Shown piece after piece: positions 22,504-34,291 of a stretch of 59,098 nucleotides of DNA. The DNA is from Hymenopellis radicata (lineage: Eukaryota > Basidiomycota > Agaricomycetes > Agaricales > Physalacriaceae): assembly GCA_015501595.1 (NCBI GenBank), contig JADNRX010000336.1:1-59098 (forward strand), in the 5' to 3' direction. The stretch's first letter is position 1; every line of letters starts with the position of its first letter. A program made the position numbers and the translations under genes. Under the pieces are notes generated by a model. That model did not search any database, was not told where the DNA came from, and saw nothing but the letters and a program-made list of their open reading frames with translations.

Positions 22504-24069
22504 CTATCCTTCCTGTATGGTTTCTCTGATAGTGGGGTCTGAGGATGAAGAGAACCGGGTCATGATAGACAAATCACTTGCCTTCAAACACATTATCCGC
22601 TCCTCGTCCATCAAGACTCCGTCAATGCCGGGAGGTAATTGCGTGCAGTTCATGACGAACGGCAGTCGAGCACCCAGATTCTCCATAAATGGCACATCCT
22701 GCATGCTATGCTCACCCTCCACGACTTTATTATTTCCCTTGTACATTCCACGCTTCGCCATTGTCACCGCAATGGGATTAAAGTCGAAGAGATACAATCC
22801 GTGTTCCCTGCTCATCACATGCCGCTGGCCTGAAGTCGTCGTAATCCAATCGATATTGCCAGACGCCATCCAAAACGTATTGCCGGGTCCCCAGTCCTGC
22901 CATGGGACCGGGTCGGCGAACTTTTGAGGCGCAGATGGCAAGAAAGACAACAACGTGCGTCGATGGACGAAGAAGACGTAGGTGGTAATGGTGTGCTCGT
23001 TCAACGCGAAATGAATGTGGAAGATCACCAGGGAATCCTGGTAGGCTGGGTGGAAGGCGTGGTCTGGGTCTTTGGACATTGCGTTCGGGTTGGGGGAACC
23101 GCGACACGCCATGTGAGAAATCTCGATCCCATCTTTGAGTGCGGGGAGGTCAAAGGACACGAGGGGATCATTTGTCGATGAATCGTCCAAGGACCATATC
23201 TCGAGTGTACGCTCTGCGAGATTGGGGAGAACGATGATGGTGGGAGTGAGAAAGGCGAGGCCCGAGAAACCTTGCACGGGTTCGCCGTCCTCCGGATCCA
23301 CACGCGCCACAATCTCCTTGAGGAGCGTTCCCTGTTTCCAGTTGTAAACATATACAGTGTCCGGTACCACGTCAAGGACCATCTCGCGAGTAACAAGGAC
23401 CAGGAGGTCGCCTGTTATCTCTACACCGACAGCCAGTCGAGCCACGGTGTGGTCCTGTACTTTTAAAGCATGTTTCTTCGCCAGAGGGTGTGGTTTCTTG
23501 GTTGAAAGACTGTACAACTTGATCTTCAGAATGGGACTTGGATCGCTGCACATTGGTTAGCCACGGTATATGTTATATGACAAAGAAAGCACGCACAGGA
23601 CGATGGCCGCGAACAGATCATGTTCGTACAATGCTATGCCTATATCCACGACTTCGCCATCGACCCTCAAGGTGTCCCAGTGTGTAGGACTAGCAGAATC
23701 AGTGGGTAGACGAAGAAACGGAATCGTGCGCTCCTTGGATGCGCCAAGGAAATACGTGCCCCCAGAGAGCTCGTAGATGCCGCTGACGTTGTTTTCAACG
23801 TCAAGCGTCCTTGTGAACACGGGCGTCAAGGTTCCCCATGCCTCTTCGTGTCGTTCCAGTCGCCGTAGACATTCAGCGATGTCAAGCGTGCAGTTTGGGT
23901 TATGGGCCATGCCATACATCTCCAGAGCCACTTGGTAGCGCAGATTGAGCGAGTTGGAGATTATATCGTTGATGAAGCGGCATGTACGTTGACAAGAGTT
24001 TAACTCAAACGCGGAAAGATGATTGAATATGGAGATCAGCAGCTCTTCGGGTAGATCTTGGAAGCCCAT
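22504..24069 (-). CDS. F-box protein with beta-propeller-like C-terminal region
   Basis: ATG 24069 opens an F-box: GFQDLPEELLISIFNHLSAF, then ELNSCQRTCRFINDIISNS. F-box proteins are substrate adaptors of SCF ubiquitin ligases. One intron at about 23552-23604 joins the second exon, in phase after DLFAAIV. The rest (about 450 residues) is a long region with repeated beta-strand patterns such as ITGDLLVLVTREMVLDVVPD, VYVYNWKQGTLLKEIV and TLEIWSLDDSS. This suggests a WD-like propeller without canonical WD repeats; such F-box proteins are abundant in agaricomycetes. It is tail-to-tail with the iron permease (71 bases between stops). The target is unknown. Confidence 0.82.
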
Positions 24070-24280
24070 GATCTTTGCAGATGGTTAGCAACGCGCAAAA
24101 AGTTTCTTTCTTCGCTCACAGCTGGACGGGCTAGGATAGTCTGTTAGTTGTCGATGAAAGCGGTCAAGAAGAGTATTATGACGCGACCCTGGTCCTCGTC
24201 CCAAAAACGGCCCACTACGTCAATTTGGCTCATGCATTTATAGACAGGGGCCGACTACAACACTTGCTAGACTGCTTCAT

Positions 24281-24577
24281 TTATGAGAGTAGTTGACCAT
24301 AAGTAACCATAATTGTTGTATTTTGGATAATGTATTGTAAGTACTCGGAATTGTCGTCAGTTACTGCGTGATTTTCGTCTTCTTGGACGGCGACGCGTGG
24401 TGGATGGACACTAGTACCTTTCTCCTCTTCGGTGATGCCATAACCCCAGATGCGGGAGGGCACAAGAATCATCATATCTTTGCCAGTAGCAGAGTACTGA
24501 TCCAGCTTTTTCTTATTCTCCCGCTGCTTCTTCGACATTGCCTCGTCAATTGTCCAGTGGATCAATGAAAACGACAT
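24281..24577 (-). CDS. Possible small protein of 98 residues, unknown
   Basis: Single-exon ORF starting MSFSLIHWTIDEAMSKKQRE, with a charged middle and VPSRIWGYGITEEEKG. It has a natural composition and no overlapping gene, but no recognised motif. It could also be the last exon of a longer gene. Low confidence. Confidence 0.3.
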   Translation of the reverse strand: MSFSLIHWTIDEAMSKKQRENKKKLDQYSATGKDMMILVPSRIWGYGITEEEKGTSVHPPRVAVQEDENHAVTDDNSEYLQYIIQNTTIMVTYGQLLS

Positions 24578-25007
24578 GATGACTGTTGGTCCGCGTAGTT
24601 TTTCATGATAGTGGTGAGGATCGACGAGCGTGCCGTTGTGATCGTACGCGGGGAGACAGACTGGAGGTGTTGAATGAAGAGACGAAGCAAAGATGGGTGG
24701 TCATTATGCGGGACGGTGACTGAGTATATGTGATTTGATTATTGTGTGATGTGGAAATGATAGTTTGGGTGAGGTAGTTGTTTGAGTCTAGCAAGAGTGA
24801 GGGAGTGGGTGGTTTATGATCATGAGTCAATTGAGGTGACAAGGCCCGAACGACGGATATTTGACGGATATACTCATAGGCCATGGAAAATATTGTGTTC
24901 TTTCAGTACTGTACGAGACGATTAAATACAGAGTTCGAAACAGCGACCCATCTATATAGTTTGCAGGTATACAGAACCAGTCTACGGCCACAACCCAAGC
25001 TGCCACC
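24578..25007. other. Intergenic, no supported gene
   Basis: Short ORFs only. GT- and GA-rich low-complexity stretch at about 24720-24830. Confidence 0.4.
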
Positions 25008-26297
25008 CTATTCAGGCTTCGTTTCAGGACCGCCGTTCTTCCTCAAGCCCGCCTCTACATCCTCCATAGGTACGCGTTCATAGCTCTCCTTGGAGGGTCC
25101 CGTCTGAGATTCCTGGTGCTTCACCATGTGTAATAGATCGAACCAAACAGAATCGTCGCGATGGAACTAGCACGTCCACTAAAACCATGTTTAGTTGACA
25201 AAGATAAGCAAGAGGCAGAACACTTACGTGGTGATGACATCGTGGAACAGCCACATTCCAAGCAACGACGCAGCAACACCACGCACGGCAGACGAAACCA
25301 TATGGTTATGGGGAGGTGACCTTGATGGAAAGCAAGCTGGCAATGCTCATCATGAAACCGAGAGCCCCAGTGATTGCTGAGCCCACAGGAAAGTCCCTAA
25401 AGTGCTCAATGCCCCGTCGGCGACGATGAACTCATCCGCACCAAAGAACAACTTGAGCACATCCGTCCCTTCACCAGCAAGCACGACGATCGGGCACAAG
25501 ACCATCGCGCTCAACAGATTAGTGTACCAGGAAAGGAGGAGGGCACTGCCGTTGACAACGTTGAGGCTCTGCTTGATAACGACAGAATGCATCGCAGTGA
25601 TTGCCGAGCTAACCACGCCGAAGAATATGCCAATGAGCGAAACGGATGTGCCATCCAGGAATACGCCAATGAAGAAGCCCATGGTGACGACAGTGCATGC
25701 AACAATGATGCGGAGAGACGGGCGTGAGTGCAGGACGACAAAGGACGTCACGACGGTAAAAGGCAGGACCAGGCCACGGGCAACTTGATAGAAGGAGGCG
25801 TCAACGTATTTGAGCGTGTAATTGCTGAAACTAGAAGGAATGAGAGCTAATATCACAAAGTAGGATACTGCATACCTGAGACCGACAACATTGAGAGAGA
25901 CCATAGGTACGAGCCCCTTGCATGTTTTAATGTCAAAGGTAAGCCTGTCGGGAGGAAACGCATGACATCCGAGATGACGAAGAGAATGACAGCTATCATG
26001 AGTTGCATTTGCAAGAAAAAGAGAGGCGTCGTCGTCGTATTGAGGACCCATTTGTTTCTGAAGGCGTATTAGAAGGGACGCAGCAACGATAAGGCTACAC
26101 GTACGCCATCACCATCTGCGAAATAAGTCAGTCGAGGAGCGCAACAGAGGAAAGCAACGTACCGAAAGTGCCGCCACGAGATAAAACAAGACGACACCAA
26201 TCTAGGACATGTTGGATACTGCGTATTATTTTTCGGTGGAAATTGAACATACAACCATGGTGCGGGAGGCAGGTTTGGAGGCATTTTGAGGACTCAT
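25008..26297 (-). pseudogene. Nucleotide-sugar transporter (GDP-fucose/triose-phosphate family), three frameshifts
   Basis: SLC35/TPT-family Golgi transporter, most like the GDP-fucose transporter group. ATG 26297 gives MSPQNASKPASRTMV, then IGVVLFYLVAALS and NKWVLNTTTTPLFFLQMQLM. The core reads LTFDIKTCKGLVPMVSLNVV, FSNYTLKYVDASFYQVARGL, and TVVTMGFFIGVFLDGTSVSL. The C-terminal half has ITGALGFMMSIASLLSIKVT, MVSSAVRGVAASLLGMWLFH and FGSIYYTWVKHQESQ. The frame slips by one missing base at about 25950, 25382 and 25305, each in a short C or G run, and no GT-AG intron fits the first of these. Conserved residues on both sides of every slip are kept. It is either a young pseudogene or a gene with consensus errors. 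Confidence 0.7.
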
Positions 26298-26412
26298 CGC
26301 AAGGCGGAATTAAAAGAGAGAGAAATCCGGGAGTAGAGCGAAAAATTAAGTGTGGATTTGAGGAAATTACTGCATGAACTGTGGTGGGAGGAGGAGAGGC
26401 GGTCTGTGTTCT

Positions 26413-26561
26413 GCGGAGACCCTAAACCGAAGCCGAGCCCTGAACGGAGCACGTGCACACCCGATCATTAGCCGAACGCGTCGCGCCTCACCACCTCGAC
26501 ATGGACGACGAATCTGAACACGGTACTCCTGGCCCAAGCAAAATTCTGGATGACTGTATGA
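26413..26561 (+). pseudogene. Truncated duplicate of MRE11 promoter and exon 1
   Basis: Nearly copies 13380-13536: GCGGAGACCCTAA, AAGCCGAGCCC, GGAGCACGTGCACAC, then ATG 26501 with the whole exon 1 (MDDESEHGTPGPSKILDD) and the first bases of intron 1 (GTATGA). After that the sequence is unrelated, so no MRE11 protein can be made. It sits between the head of the frameshifted transporter and the DUF3533 gene. Confidence 0.88.
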
Positions 26562-26808
26562 CTCTATTTATTACGGCCTGGCATACTTGAAGGGATTCCT
26601 AACTATCTGGCGCGTTGTTGGACGGGTTTTGTCACCGCCGTTTTCTGACGTGTCTTCAACCAGTTGTGTCCACTTCGTCGATACTTTTTAGAAGTACGAG
26701 AAGTGCATTCAGAAAAGGCCGGTGTATCAACGGCGTTACCCGCATTATTCAAAAATTAGCCAAGAATGTAGGGTATATAACACTGCGTATACATAAATCA
26801 TGAGCACA

Positions 26809-28329
26809 CTAGTTTCCTTCTCGGGAGTTCCGAAGACCCTCTTCAACCTCAGCGGCGCCTTCTTCTTTGCTCTCTACTACGGTGGGACCTCGCCGCCTGA
26901 ACCATTGGAAGAGAATGAGAGTGAACACGCTGAGTGCGGTCCAAGCAATCAAAACACCAAAATGCAGCCCGAGCTCATTCTTCGTGCCGAAGAGGATGGT
27001 CCGCACCGCTCCAGAAACATTGTAGAAGGGGAACCCGTATCCATAGTGGTAGATGCGGGGAAGCACCTCCAGTGGCATGAAGGTTGTGGACACGTTAACA
27101 ATAATCCATAAGATCATGAAGAACGGCATGAACCGGGGCGTAACCAGCGTAATCATGGACTCGAGCGCGAGACCAAGAGAAAGCATGCCGGTGAAATTGA
27201 GCATCCAGAATATGGGGAATCCTGCTCGTCCGAACCTGGGGAAATGATTGAGTAAGAAGAATCTGTATCGTAGAGAAGATGCTTACTTTCGACTGAAGTC
27301 TACTTGAAAGGCACGACTCAAGGTTGAGTAGAAAAGACTGATCGTAAAGTAGAACAGAATTGTACTGGCGAGTCGTACACGGATCAAAGAAGCGGTGGTG
27401 AGTCGTGGCTCAAGGCCTGAGCTAAGTCGGGCGGCACCTCCCACCAAGACGATGAAGTAGCACAACACGAGAAGGTAGATGAGGCCGACGAAGGTTATCG
27501 CAGAGGCTACTGGAACATTGAATGGATGAATGTTAACGAGAGTCCAACCGATAGGCCTGACAAGGGCTTGTGGAGACGCGGCCACCAGGTCTGACGATAC
27601 GTGGGCGACAGCGAAGGAGTTTGCGATATTCATAAGAATCTGTGTAACGTAGGGGCGAATGAGAGTGCGACTGGAAGATGTCTTTAGCTTATGAAGATTC
27701 ATGGTACACATGGACTTACAAAGCATTCTCGTTTCGCGCCTCATTCACGAAAACCGTAACCGCCTGCGTGCCATCGTAACTCGTGTCGGCATTCTCCAAA
27801 GCAGTAGAGGCGTCGCGATTAATCACGACTGCCACCCATGCTTTCTGCTCGGAGATCAGGTCAGATACCTCCGCGGCACTCCCCGCTGTGAATGTTCTCC
27901 ATGCGACGGTCGCGCTGCGCGATGTATCCGCTAAAAGGCCTGATGATACAGCAGATCCTATCGAGCCACCGTCCAGGTCGACAACCTAGGTAAGTAGGTA
28001 AGACGTAGGTAAGTAGGTAAGAGGTAGGCGCTCACCCATCCGACCAGTTTATGGTCAGGCACCTTCCACAACGCGCCCCAATATATGGAAAATATAGCGA
28101 AGACCATGATGATCATGGAAATACAGCCTATGACAAGGGTCTTGACGTAGAGCTTCCTTTGGGGCGCGATGGAGGGGTCGAGAAAGTTAACTTGTGGAAG
28201 GGGAGGTGGAGGTACAACCGCGCCTGCTGCCTTCTCATTGGGACGAGTAGGGATGGTGGAAGATCGTGAAAGTGGAGGGGAGCGCTTTTCGTCGCGTTCG
28301 TGAATGGAAACTGTGGCTGAGTCCGACAT
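26809..28329 (-). CDS. Sng1/DUF3533-family multi-pass membrane protein
   Basis: Member of the DUF3533 group that includes yeast Sng1 (nitrosoguanidine resistance), polytopic plasma-membrane proteins tied to drug or lipid stress. ATG 28329 starts a polar N-terminus with a Pro-rich stretch (VVPPPPLPQVNFLDPS). The first membrane helix follows: YVKTLVIGCISMIIMVFAIF. A large external loop includes EQKAWVAVVINRDAST and TQAVTVFVNEARNENA. The C-terminal half has six predicted helices, including ITFVGLIYLLVLCYFIVLVG and FMPFFMILWIIVNVSTTFMP. YHYGYGFPFYNVSGAVRTIL, a conserved region, lies before the last helix. About four introns and no frameshift. The acidic tail ends at 26809. Confidence 0.85.
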
Positions 28330-30362
28330 TATGGGAAAAGTCGAAGACTAGAGAACGGCTGCTGGAGAAGGATATTATGGTCGCCGGCTTTATATAGCTT
28401 CTCGGCTACTACGACTGGTGATTAGTATCGTCACGAATGGGGCATAAGCAGATCTACAAGTTCCGACTCGGATTCAGCCCGTTCTTTGTTTTCTGGAACA
28501 CGCACGACTTTTGCTCGGGTTTCTTGCGCTGCAGACGCAGCACAACTTCGCATAATCAGGATGCCATTTCACGTCGCTGCCGCTGTTAAAGAACGTGCAA
28601 ATCGCGCTTGTGCGTTCGTGAAAGAGAACCGGAGGCATGAAGCGCTGTCAGTTTGAGTCCTCGGTAAATTCTCACGCTTACCACCTACCGACGAGCGTCT
28701 ATCACTCATTCGGAATCGTAAGCAGCACATGCCACTTTGCCCGAATTACCGTGTTCGCCTGTTGATGAGAGTATGAGTATCCATGTTGACATTGAGTTTA
28801 TACTCTGTAATGGTGTAAAGCCTGACCTTTCCTAGTTCGGACAAAAGGTCATTCGTTCTTGAAGGTCTACACTTGGTCAGCCAGTGTAAATCCAATTCAT
28901 CTGAGCAGGCGTCCCGCGAGCCTAAATCCGGATCCGCTGCAGATCCATAACCTACCTGGACCTGTCAACGGTCGACACATGAGTGTTACGCTGCGTGCAC
29001 CGCGATGGTTGATGCTTCGTAAAACGGCAGAACGTTATCCAAAGACTCATCAAAGTTTTTCTGACTCCACTGCCATTGCAGCGTCATCTGAAGATCCGCT
29101 TCATCCTGACAGGCGTTGCAGGACAGGACTGCGCAACTGCTAGAAGGCAACGATGTCACCGCTTCTACTTACTCGGAGTCAATCAATGGGTTGCGGTTTG
29201 TCTCCAACAGATCTGCGTACTCGATCCTCCGACATTGACGAAGGCAGATGCTCACTTAAGACGGCCACCCCTGTCCAGGACGCTTCCGAGACTCCCGGTA
29301 TTGGATCTATCCACATCCGTGGCGGGCGGTAGAGGCGCTGTCAAAGGCGTTCTCATTGCTTGCTCATCTCTTCCCGAATTCCCGAAGTCACCCTACGTTG
29401 TCGTTACATATGACAGAAGTGATTAGAGCATTACTACTTCAGTCCGAGTCGGAGCCATCAAGCGTTTCAATACAAGTACGCGCTGCCAGACTCCAGTGGG
29501 GAAGTGCACGTCAATCACTGTAAATCCTATAGATATATTCATTCAGTGCATTTATATCACGCAATGTAATTTTAATTCAGGTAAACTCGATAGAGTTGTA
29601 AGTTGTGGGACCTTGTGGGTGAGGAAATCCAGTGCTGGTCCGTGCGTGTGAGTCCGGAAAATCTGGTACTACCATCATGTGACCATCAAGCCACTTTTTC
29701 CTCTGCGCTTTACTTCCATCCCCCGCGACAAAGATTCGACTCTAATGGCGGATGCTTCGAAATGAATCTATTTACTCGAGCGCACCCAAAGAATTGCCTG
29801 CATTCTACTCGCCATGAAGGTTCCGCCACAACCTGGCTGCATAAAGACATCGACATACGAAAGCTGTCATTTTGGTAGACTCTGTCATACACTGCTGCTG
29901 AAGCAAGCGCTGAAGCTCTAGCGATTACATTGATGACACCTTTCGAGCGACGCGATCACCTAGTAATGATAGCTTCATTGTTGGCTTTCAACATCAGGCA
30001 TTGGCAAGCTGTCTACAGGACCGAGCTCCTGTGTAACCATGATTCATACGTACTTCTTGTCTATGCGTCTCTCTTCCTTTTGACCTTGCGCTTTTTTCAG
30101 GCCTTTACCTTTCTTACACAGAGAACATTCGATTCATTGTCTTTTGCGACCATCGTATTTTGTCTCGCTTGTGCCCAATCTTGCGTGTTTTCTTTCATGG
30201 CTCGTGTTATTATATCCCCTTTCTAGCATCTGATGCGCTTGGACGTGGCCAGCGCTCTGGCCTTCCTTTTGAAGCATGGTGTAGTGACGCCTTTGTCCGG
30301 GTTCCGTATAAAACCACCAAGACGAGGACGACTCCATCAACACCATCATTACTTAGCCTACA
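28330..30362. other. Long intergenic interval, no firmly supported gene
   Basis: Start side is the promoter of the DUF3533 gene. At about 29225-29530 two plus frames stay open together, one reading RFRDSRYWIYPHPWRAVEAL and the other ADAHLRRPPLSRTLPRL. Neither has a recognised motif, so a degraded gene is possible but unproved. The remainder (29530-30360) is AT-rich with short ORFs only. Confidence 0.4.
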
Positions 30363-31139
30363 ATGTCTGTCCGATTCGTCGAGAATCAGGCTCCTCGTGG
30401 ACCTACTGGCAGACGACGATCAAGCGCTTCATCTCGTTCTCCTCTACTGAAGCGAACCCCTTCCATCCTCGACAAAGCCGAACAGACAATCGTTACCTTC
30501 AACTTTAAAGAAAAGTATATGCCATTCTCGAAGATGGCTATACAAGATCTCGAGGTCCGTATATTATTCCCACTGTATGCTCGTCCAGGAAGATAACCCA
30601 TGATTAACAGAAAGCGGTTCAAACGATCGCGGAGTTTTGTAATTTCTCGTCTCGCGAAAAGTTCCACCTAAGAACAGAGGCGCTCCCTGAGTTCAAGCTC
30701 TATCTGAACGATGAAGCCTTGTGGCTCCATTTTCTGGAAGAATCCTCGACGATGAAAGTGATACAGGATGAGCCTGCAAACACTCAAAGAGGTACAAGCT
30801 CAGACGTCTTCACGCTTTCAATAATGGTTTGAACGATGTTTAGGCATAGCTCGCGCAGACAACTACCTGGCGATCGTTGGTGGCGCCGCTGGAAACAAGA
30901 TTCGTAGCGTGCACGTCGGCGTCTACTCGGTTTCCAACACCAAGCGGGATATCACTGTGGTGTATGGACCACAAACTACTGTCGCCGACGTTCTGAAAGA
31001 GTACATTCGAATCTACGACAAGCCTTCAGAGCTCAACTTCAGATGGATGGGAGGCGCTGACATCCTCAACCCGTCCTCGCGTTGGACTGTTTACGGGTTT
31101 AGAGACGGCGAGATGCTACATGAGGTCCTTCCATTGTAA
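30363..31139 (+). CDS. Small conserved-looking protein, possible ubiquitin-like C-terminal fold
   Basis: Three exons in phase: MSVRFVENQAPRGPTGRRRS and a basic Ser-rich start; then MAIQDLEKAVQTIAEFCNFS, EALPEFKLYLNDEALWLHFL; then IARADNYLAIVGGAAGNKIR. The last 80 residues read VHVGVYSVSNTKRDITVVYG, TVADVLKEYIRIYDKP and LNFRWMGGADILNPSSRW, ending GEMLHEVLPL. The pattern of strand, strand, helix and a final 'DGEMLHEV' resembles a beta-grasp (ubiquitin-like) fold, but this is by eye only. About 220 residues. I cannot name the family. Confidence 0.7.
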
Positions 31140-31711
31140 CCGGTGTTCTTGACGAACATGTTTATTATATACCCTGACCACTGTCCCTTTATATCGTGAT
31201 TTTCCGTTGACTGAGAACTATATAAATTACGCCACACTCAGTACCGCCGGATATCAACAGTGGTCGTATCATCTCCACACACTCCGTACAATTGAGTTGG
31301 ATCGTCGTCTTATAAGCGATGCCAGTTAGTGTCAGTTCCTAGTCTAAATCTTCGCAAGTCGGTCTTATGTTCCGGAGAATGCGGCGAGCCTGATATCGCA
31401 ATAGACGCGTACCACCTTGGGATCATCATCAAGGAGTCTTGGCCCTGCCTAAACTCCGAGTGTCCAAGTCTCCAGCTGTTTCCGGATATTTCGGAAATCG
31501 CAGACACGAGGTAAGTGTACATACAAGCGTGCATTGGAGTGAGTTATACATACAACAAATACGTATTCGTAAAGCTACGCCAGCGGCGGCGGCAATAGCA
31601 GCTAGGGATGGCATTACAACAAGATAAAAATCAAAAACGGGATATCTATATTTCGGCCATCGTCAGTCAGTGATATGAAAAGCGCGATGGAGAAAAACGT
31701 ACATGGGGAAA
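31140..31711. other. Intergenic between convergent genes
   Basis: No ORF with coding character. Contains the 3' flanks of the plus-strand small-protein gene and the minus-strand zinc-finger gene. Confidence 0.4.
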
Positions 31712-32341
31712 TCAGAATACACGGACTCCCAAGACACCCATGCCCCATCCGTTGTTCGCGGCCCTTCCTGCATAGTAGTCTGATTGCTGCCATTCGACGG
31801 TGCGGACGGGGAAAGCCGGCCCAGGGAGTTTGGCCCACTCTGCAGGATGGTACGGGTTCAGGGAGGCGGGGGCACAGGAATCGCGCTCATCCCAGCTATC
31901 GAGGGGCGATGGGTGGCTGATGACAGTCCCATAATGGGCGGCAGCCAAAAGCACGAAACCACGAAGACTAGCGGGGACCCAGAAGGTCGGGGACGGCGCA
32001 CGGCGGCGGCGTTTAGTGGGGGGAGGCGGAGGGGATGGCGTATTAGAGCTTGTGGTGGATGAAGCCGTGGTTGCCGTAGGTGAAGTACGAAGGATGCATC
32101 GTTTGACATGCCGATTTAAGTTTGAGGCCACGCCAAAGCGGCGCCCACAGCAGTCGCATTGATAAGCTACAGACGGAGAAAAATGAGCAAGTTTGAAAGA
32201 ATAATATAGTAAATGACAAGAGTCCAGACCTTTTTCGCCGGTGTGCACGAGAAGATGCTTCTTCAGCGTGCTTGGGCGGTCAAAACGTTTGTGGCACATT
32301 GTACAGGCATGCTTGCGCTCGCGTTCGGGCAGACCCTCCAT
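31712..32341 (-). CDS. Two-finger C2H2 zinc-finger protein, putative transcription factor
   Basis: Start ATG 32341: MEGLPERERKHACTMCHKRF. Finger 1 is CTMCHKRFDRPSTLKKHLLVH with the TGEK linker. An intron (about 32165-32231) splices directly into AYQCDCCGRRF. Finger 2 is CDCCGRRFGVASNLNRHVKRC, a C2HC variant ending H-x3-C. Then come a Thr/Ser/Pro stretch, a basic patch TKRRRRAP (likely nuclear signal) and a C-terminal region ending GWGMGVLGVRVF. This two-finger design with a short tail is common among basidiomycete DNA-binding regulators. Target genes are unknown. In-frame upstream ATGs exist (to 32545), but they add a long segment without features. Confidence 0.82.
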   Translation of the reverse strand: MEGLPERERKHACTMCHKRFDRPSTLKKHLLVHTGEKGLDSCHLLYYSFKLAHFSPSVAYQCDCCGRRFGVASNLNRHVKRCILRTSPTATTASSTTSSNTPSPPPPPTKRRRRAPSPTFWVPASLRGFVLLAAAHYGTVISHPSPLDSWDERDSCAPASLNPYHPAEWAKLPGPAFPVRTVEWQQSDYYAGRAANNGWGMGVLGVRVF

Positions 32342-34291
32342 GTCGACCAGTGAAAAGAAAGAGTTTACGTGTAGAGCGCACGTGTTATGTACAGTTAGCT
32401 CGTCGAGGTATCGAGACGAAGTGAGGTCTATATACAGAGGGTAAGTTGGTCGGAATTCTATGGAACCCTGATAGATATACCCTTTGCCTCGCCCCTCACC
32501 TCGTGCATGATCGTCGCCACGCCACATCACTAGATTATGTATCACCTATGCCCCAATAGAGAATTACCCTCACTAGCACTTCGCGGGTAGATTCAATCAT
32601 CTTTTCTTTCACTCCCATGGCGCCGTCGATGGCGACTCTCTGTTGACAGTCTGAACACTGCACGTCGGAGCTGATATGAATTCGAACCCAGCTATTTCAT
32701 TCCCTAGTTCCCTCACCCCTTCACAAATGATAATAAGAATGAAACAGCATTGCAGCATGGAAGTGAACATGGAAAAATGAGTCACACGCGCGGTTATCTG
32801 ATGCGGGGCCAGGCACACTAGCCCGAGTGCGTCCGAGCGGTTTATCTCTGGATCAGGACGTCGGCATCATTGATCCCTCTCTCCTGGCGATTACTCGCGT
32901 GCCGGACGCGTCAATCCCGCGATTAGGACTGCAGCCGCGAGCCGCGAGCGGAAAACATGATAATTGTCTCCAACTCGACGGGGCTCATAGCTATCGATGC
33001 GGCGTTTGAAAAGCGTTTCTCAATCAGCATCAGGACAGCCGCCGGCTTCTTCCCTTCTGAACGGGATAACCATGTCAACCAGCTCTTCCATCGGCGGAGA
33101 GACTAGTTGAGAAGAGGTGAATACTTATTCCGACGCTTTGAGTCTCCAAGAATACCGGGAAATGATGCTGCGAATGTGAAGCTTGTGGCGGTGGCACGAC
33201 GAGACAGGTCTCTCGATATGTCCAAATGCTTCCCGGGCTTACAAGCGGAAGGGTCTAGTAGCGGGGTAAAGGGGGCCAGTTGTCAACACATAGCACCGAT
33301 TCACCGAGCTCACATGAGGGTGCCCGAGATCTTCACGGCATGCTGGGCACTCAACGCGGTCCAGATGCTGGGGATTGAGGTTGTCGAAGACGTCAGGTTC
33401 AATCACAGCGGCAAGACAGAGAAGAGCAAGTATGTACATGCTCATGCTTAGACAATGACATGAGACGCGTCTGTATGTCGTAAATAACCAAGCAGACCTG
33501 AGAATCTGGAGACATGAGGTTCCGAAAAAGGAAGGACGTATCCGCAATGGCGGCCAAATACGAAAAGTGGCCAGGGCGCAAAAAAACAAACGCGAGTTAA
33601 ACGAGGTCAAGAGACACAGAAGTGCTCTACGCGACGCGACTCCACTGCCGGACCATCGATCGGCGGCAATTCTCCTAATGCTCCGGCCTTCCACTTCTCT
33701 TCGCTTTATAGCAAGGAACATTCTTGAGCAGCGCGTGGGTTCGCCTTGGGGACTCCTCGCGTTCTTCGAGTTGTCCGTTTTTTTCGCACCCCCTTTACAG
33801 AGACTTCTCCTGCTTGGGACCCCCATTCCTGTGAAGAGTAGTACTGTTTCCTTGGGAGCATGAAATTGTGAGGCCTAAGACCGCCGCACATGAATTCTCG
33901 ACGGGCACGAGGAGCTAAGGCGAAGTATACGGTGTCTCGAACATTATGTCTTCCGTTCCCGTTAGACAGGTAAAGCCCCGGGGATGCGTTGGCGAATATG
34001 AAGAAGAGTGCGGCGGCGGCGTGCGGGTATCCTCGTCGCGGGCGTCGTCAGAGCCATCTCGGTGAGAAAGCGTTCAGATGTAATGGAATAGCGTAAGTAG
34101 CTAGCTCTTTGCCGTGGTCACCTAGGCATGTGAATGCCTCGCACTAGTTGCCGGGGTGGAAAAGGCCGCAGAAACAACGAATGAAAAGAAGGATCATGTC
34201 ATTGGTGAAGTCTTAGATGGGACCTGCATGCCTAGCCAATTTTTGTATGCGAGTTCTCAAGCCGTTCTACGAGCGCCGTATGAGATAAGGT
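32342..34291. other. Long interval with at most one small gene
   Basis: Apart from the weak minus-strand candidate at 33239-33445, only overlapping short ORFs are present. The segment 33500-34150 has both strands open in parts with no motif. Confidence 0.35.
33239..33445 (-). CDS. Possible small secreted protein, weak
   Basis: From ATG 33445 the reading is MSMYILALLCLAAVIEPDVF, a plausible signal peptide, then NPQHLDRVECPACREDLGHP with a CxxC pair. The ORF stops at 33239. A further exon could follow: the segment down to about 33100 reads SRRATATSFTFAASFPGILG in another frame, but no splice site fits the phase. Could be spurious. Confidence 0.25.
   Translation of the reverse strand: MSMYILALLCLAAVIEPDVFDNLNPQHLDRVECPACREDLGHPHVSSVNRCYVLTTGPLYPATRPFRL

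Noticed and set aside
32640..32720. Possible tRNA T-arm (GGTTCGAATT on the minus strand)
   Set aside because: No matching stem around the loop and no D-arm or anticodon arm at the right distance.
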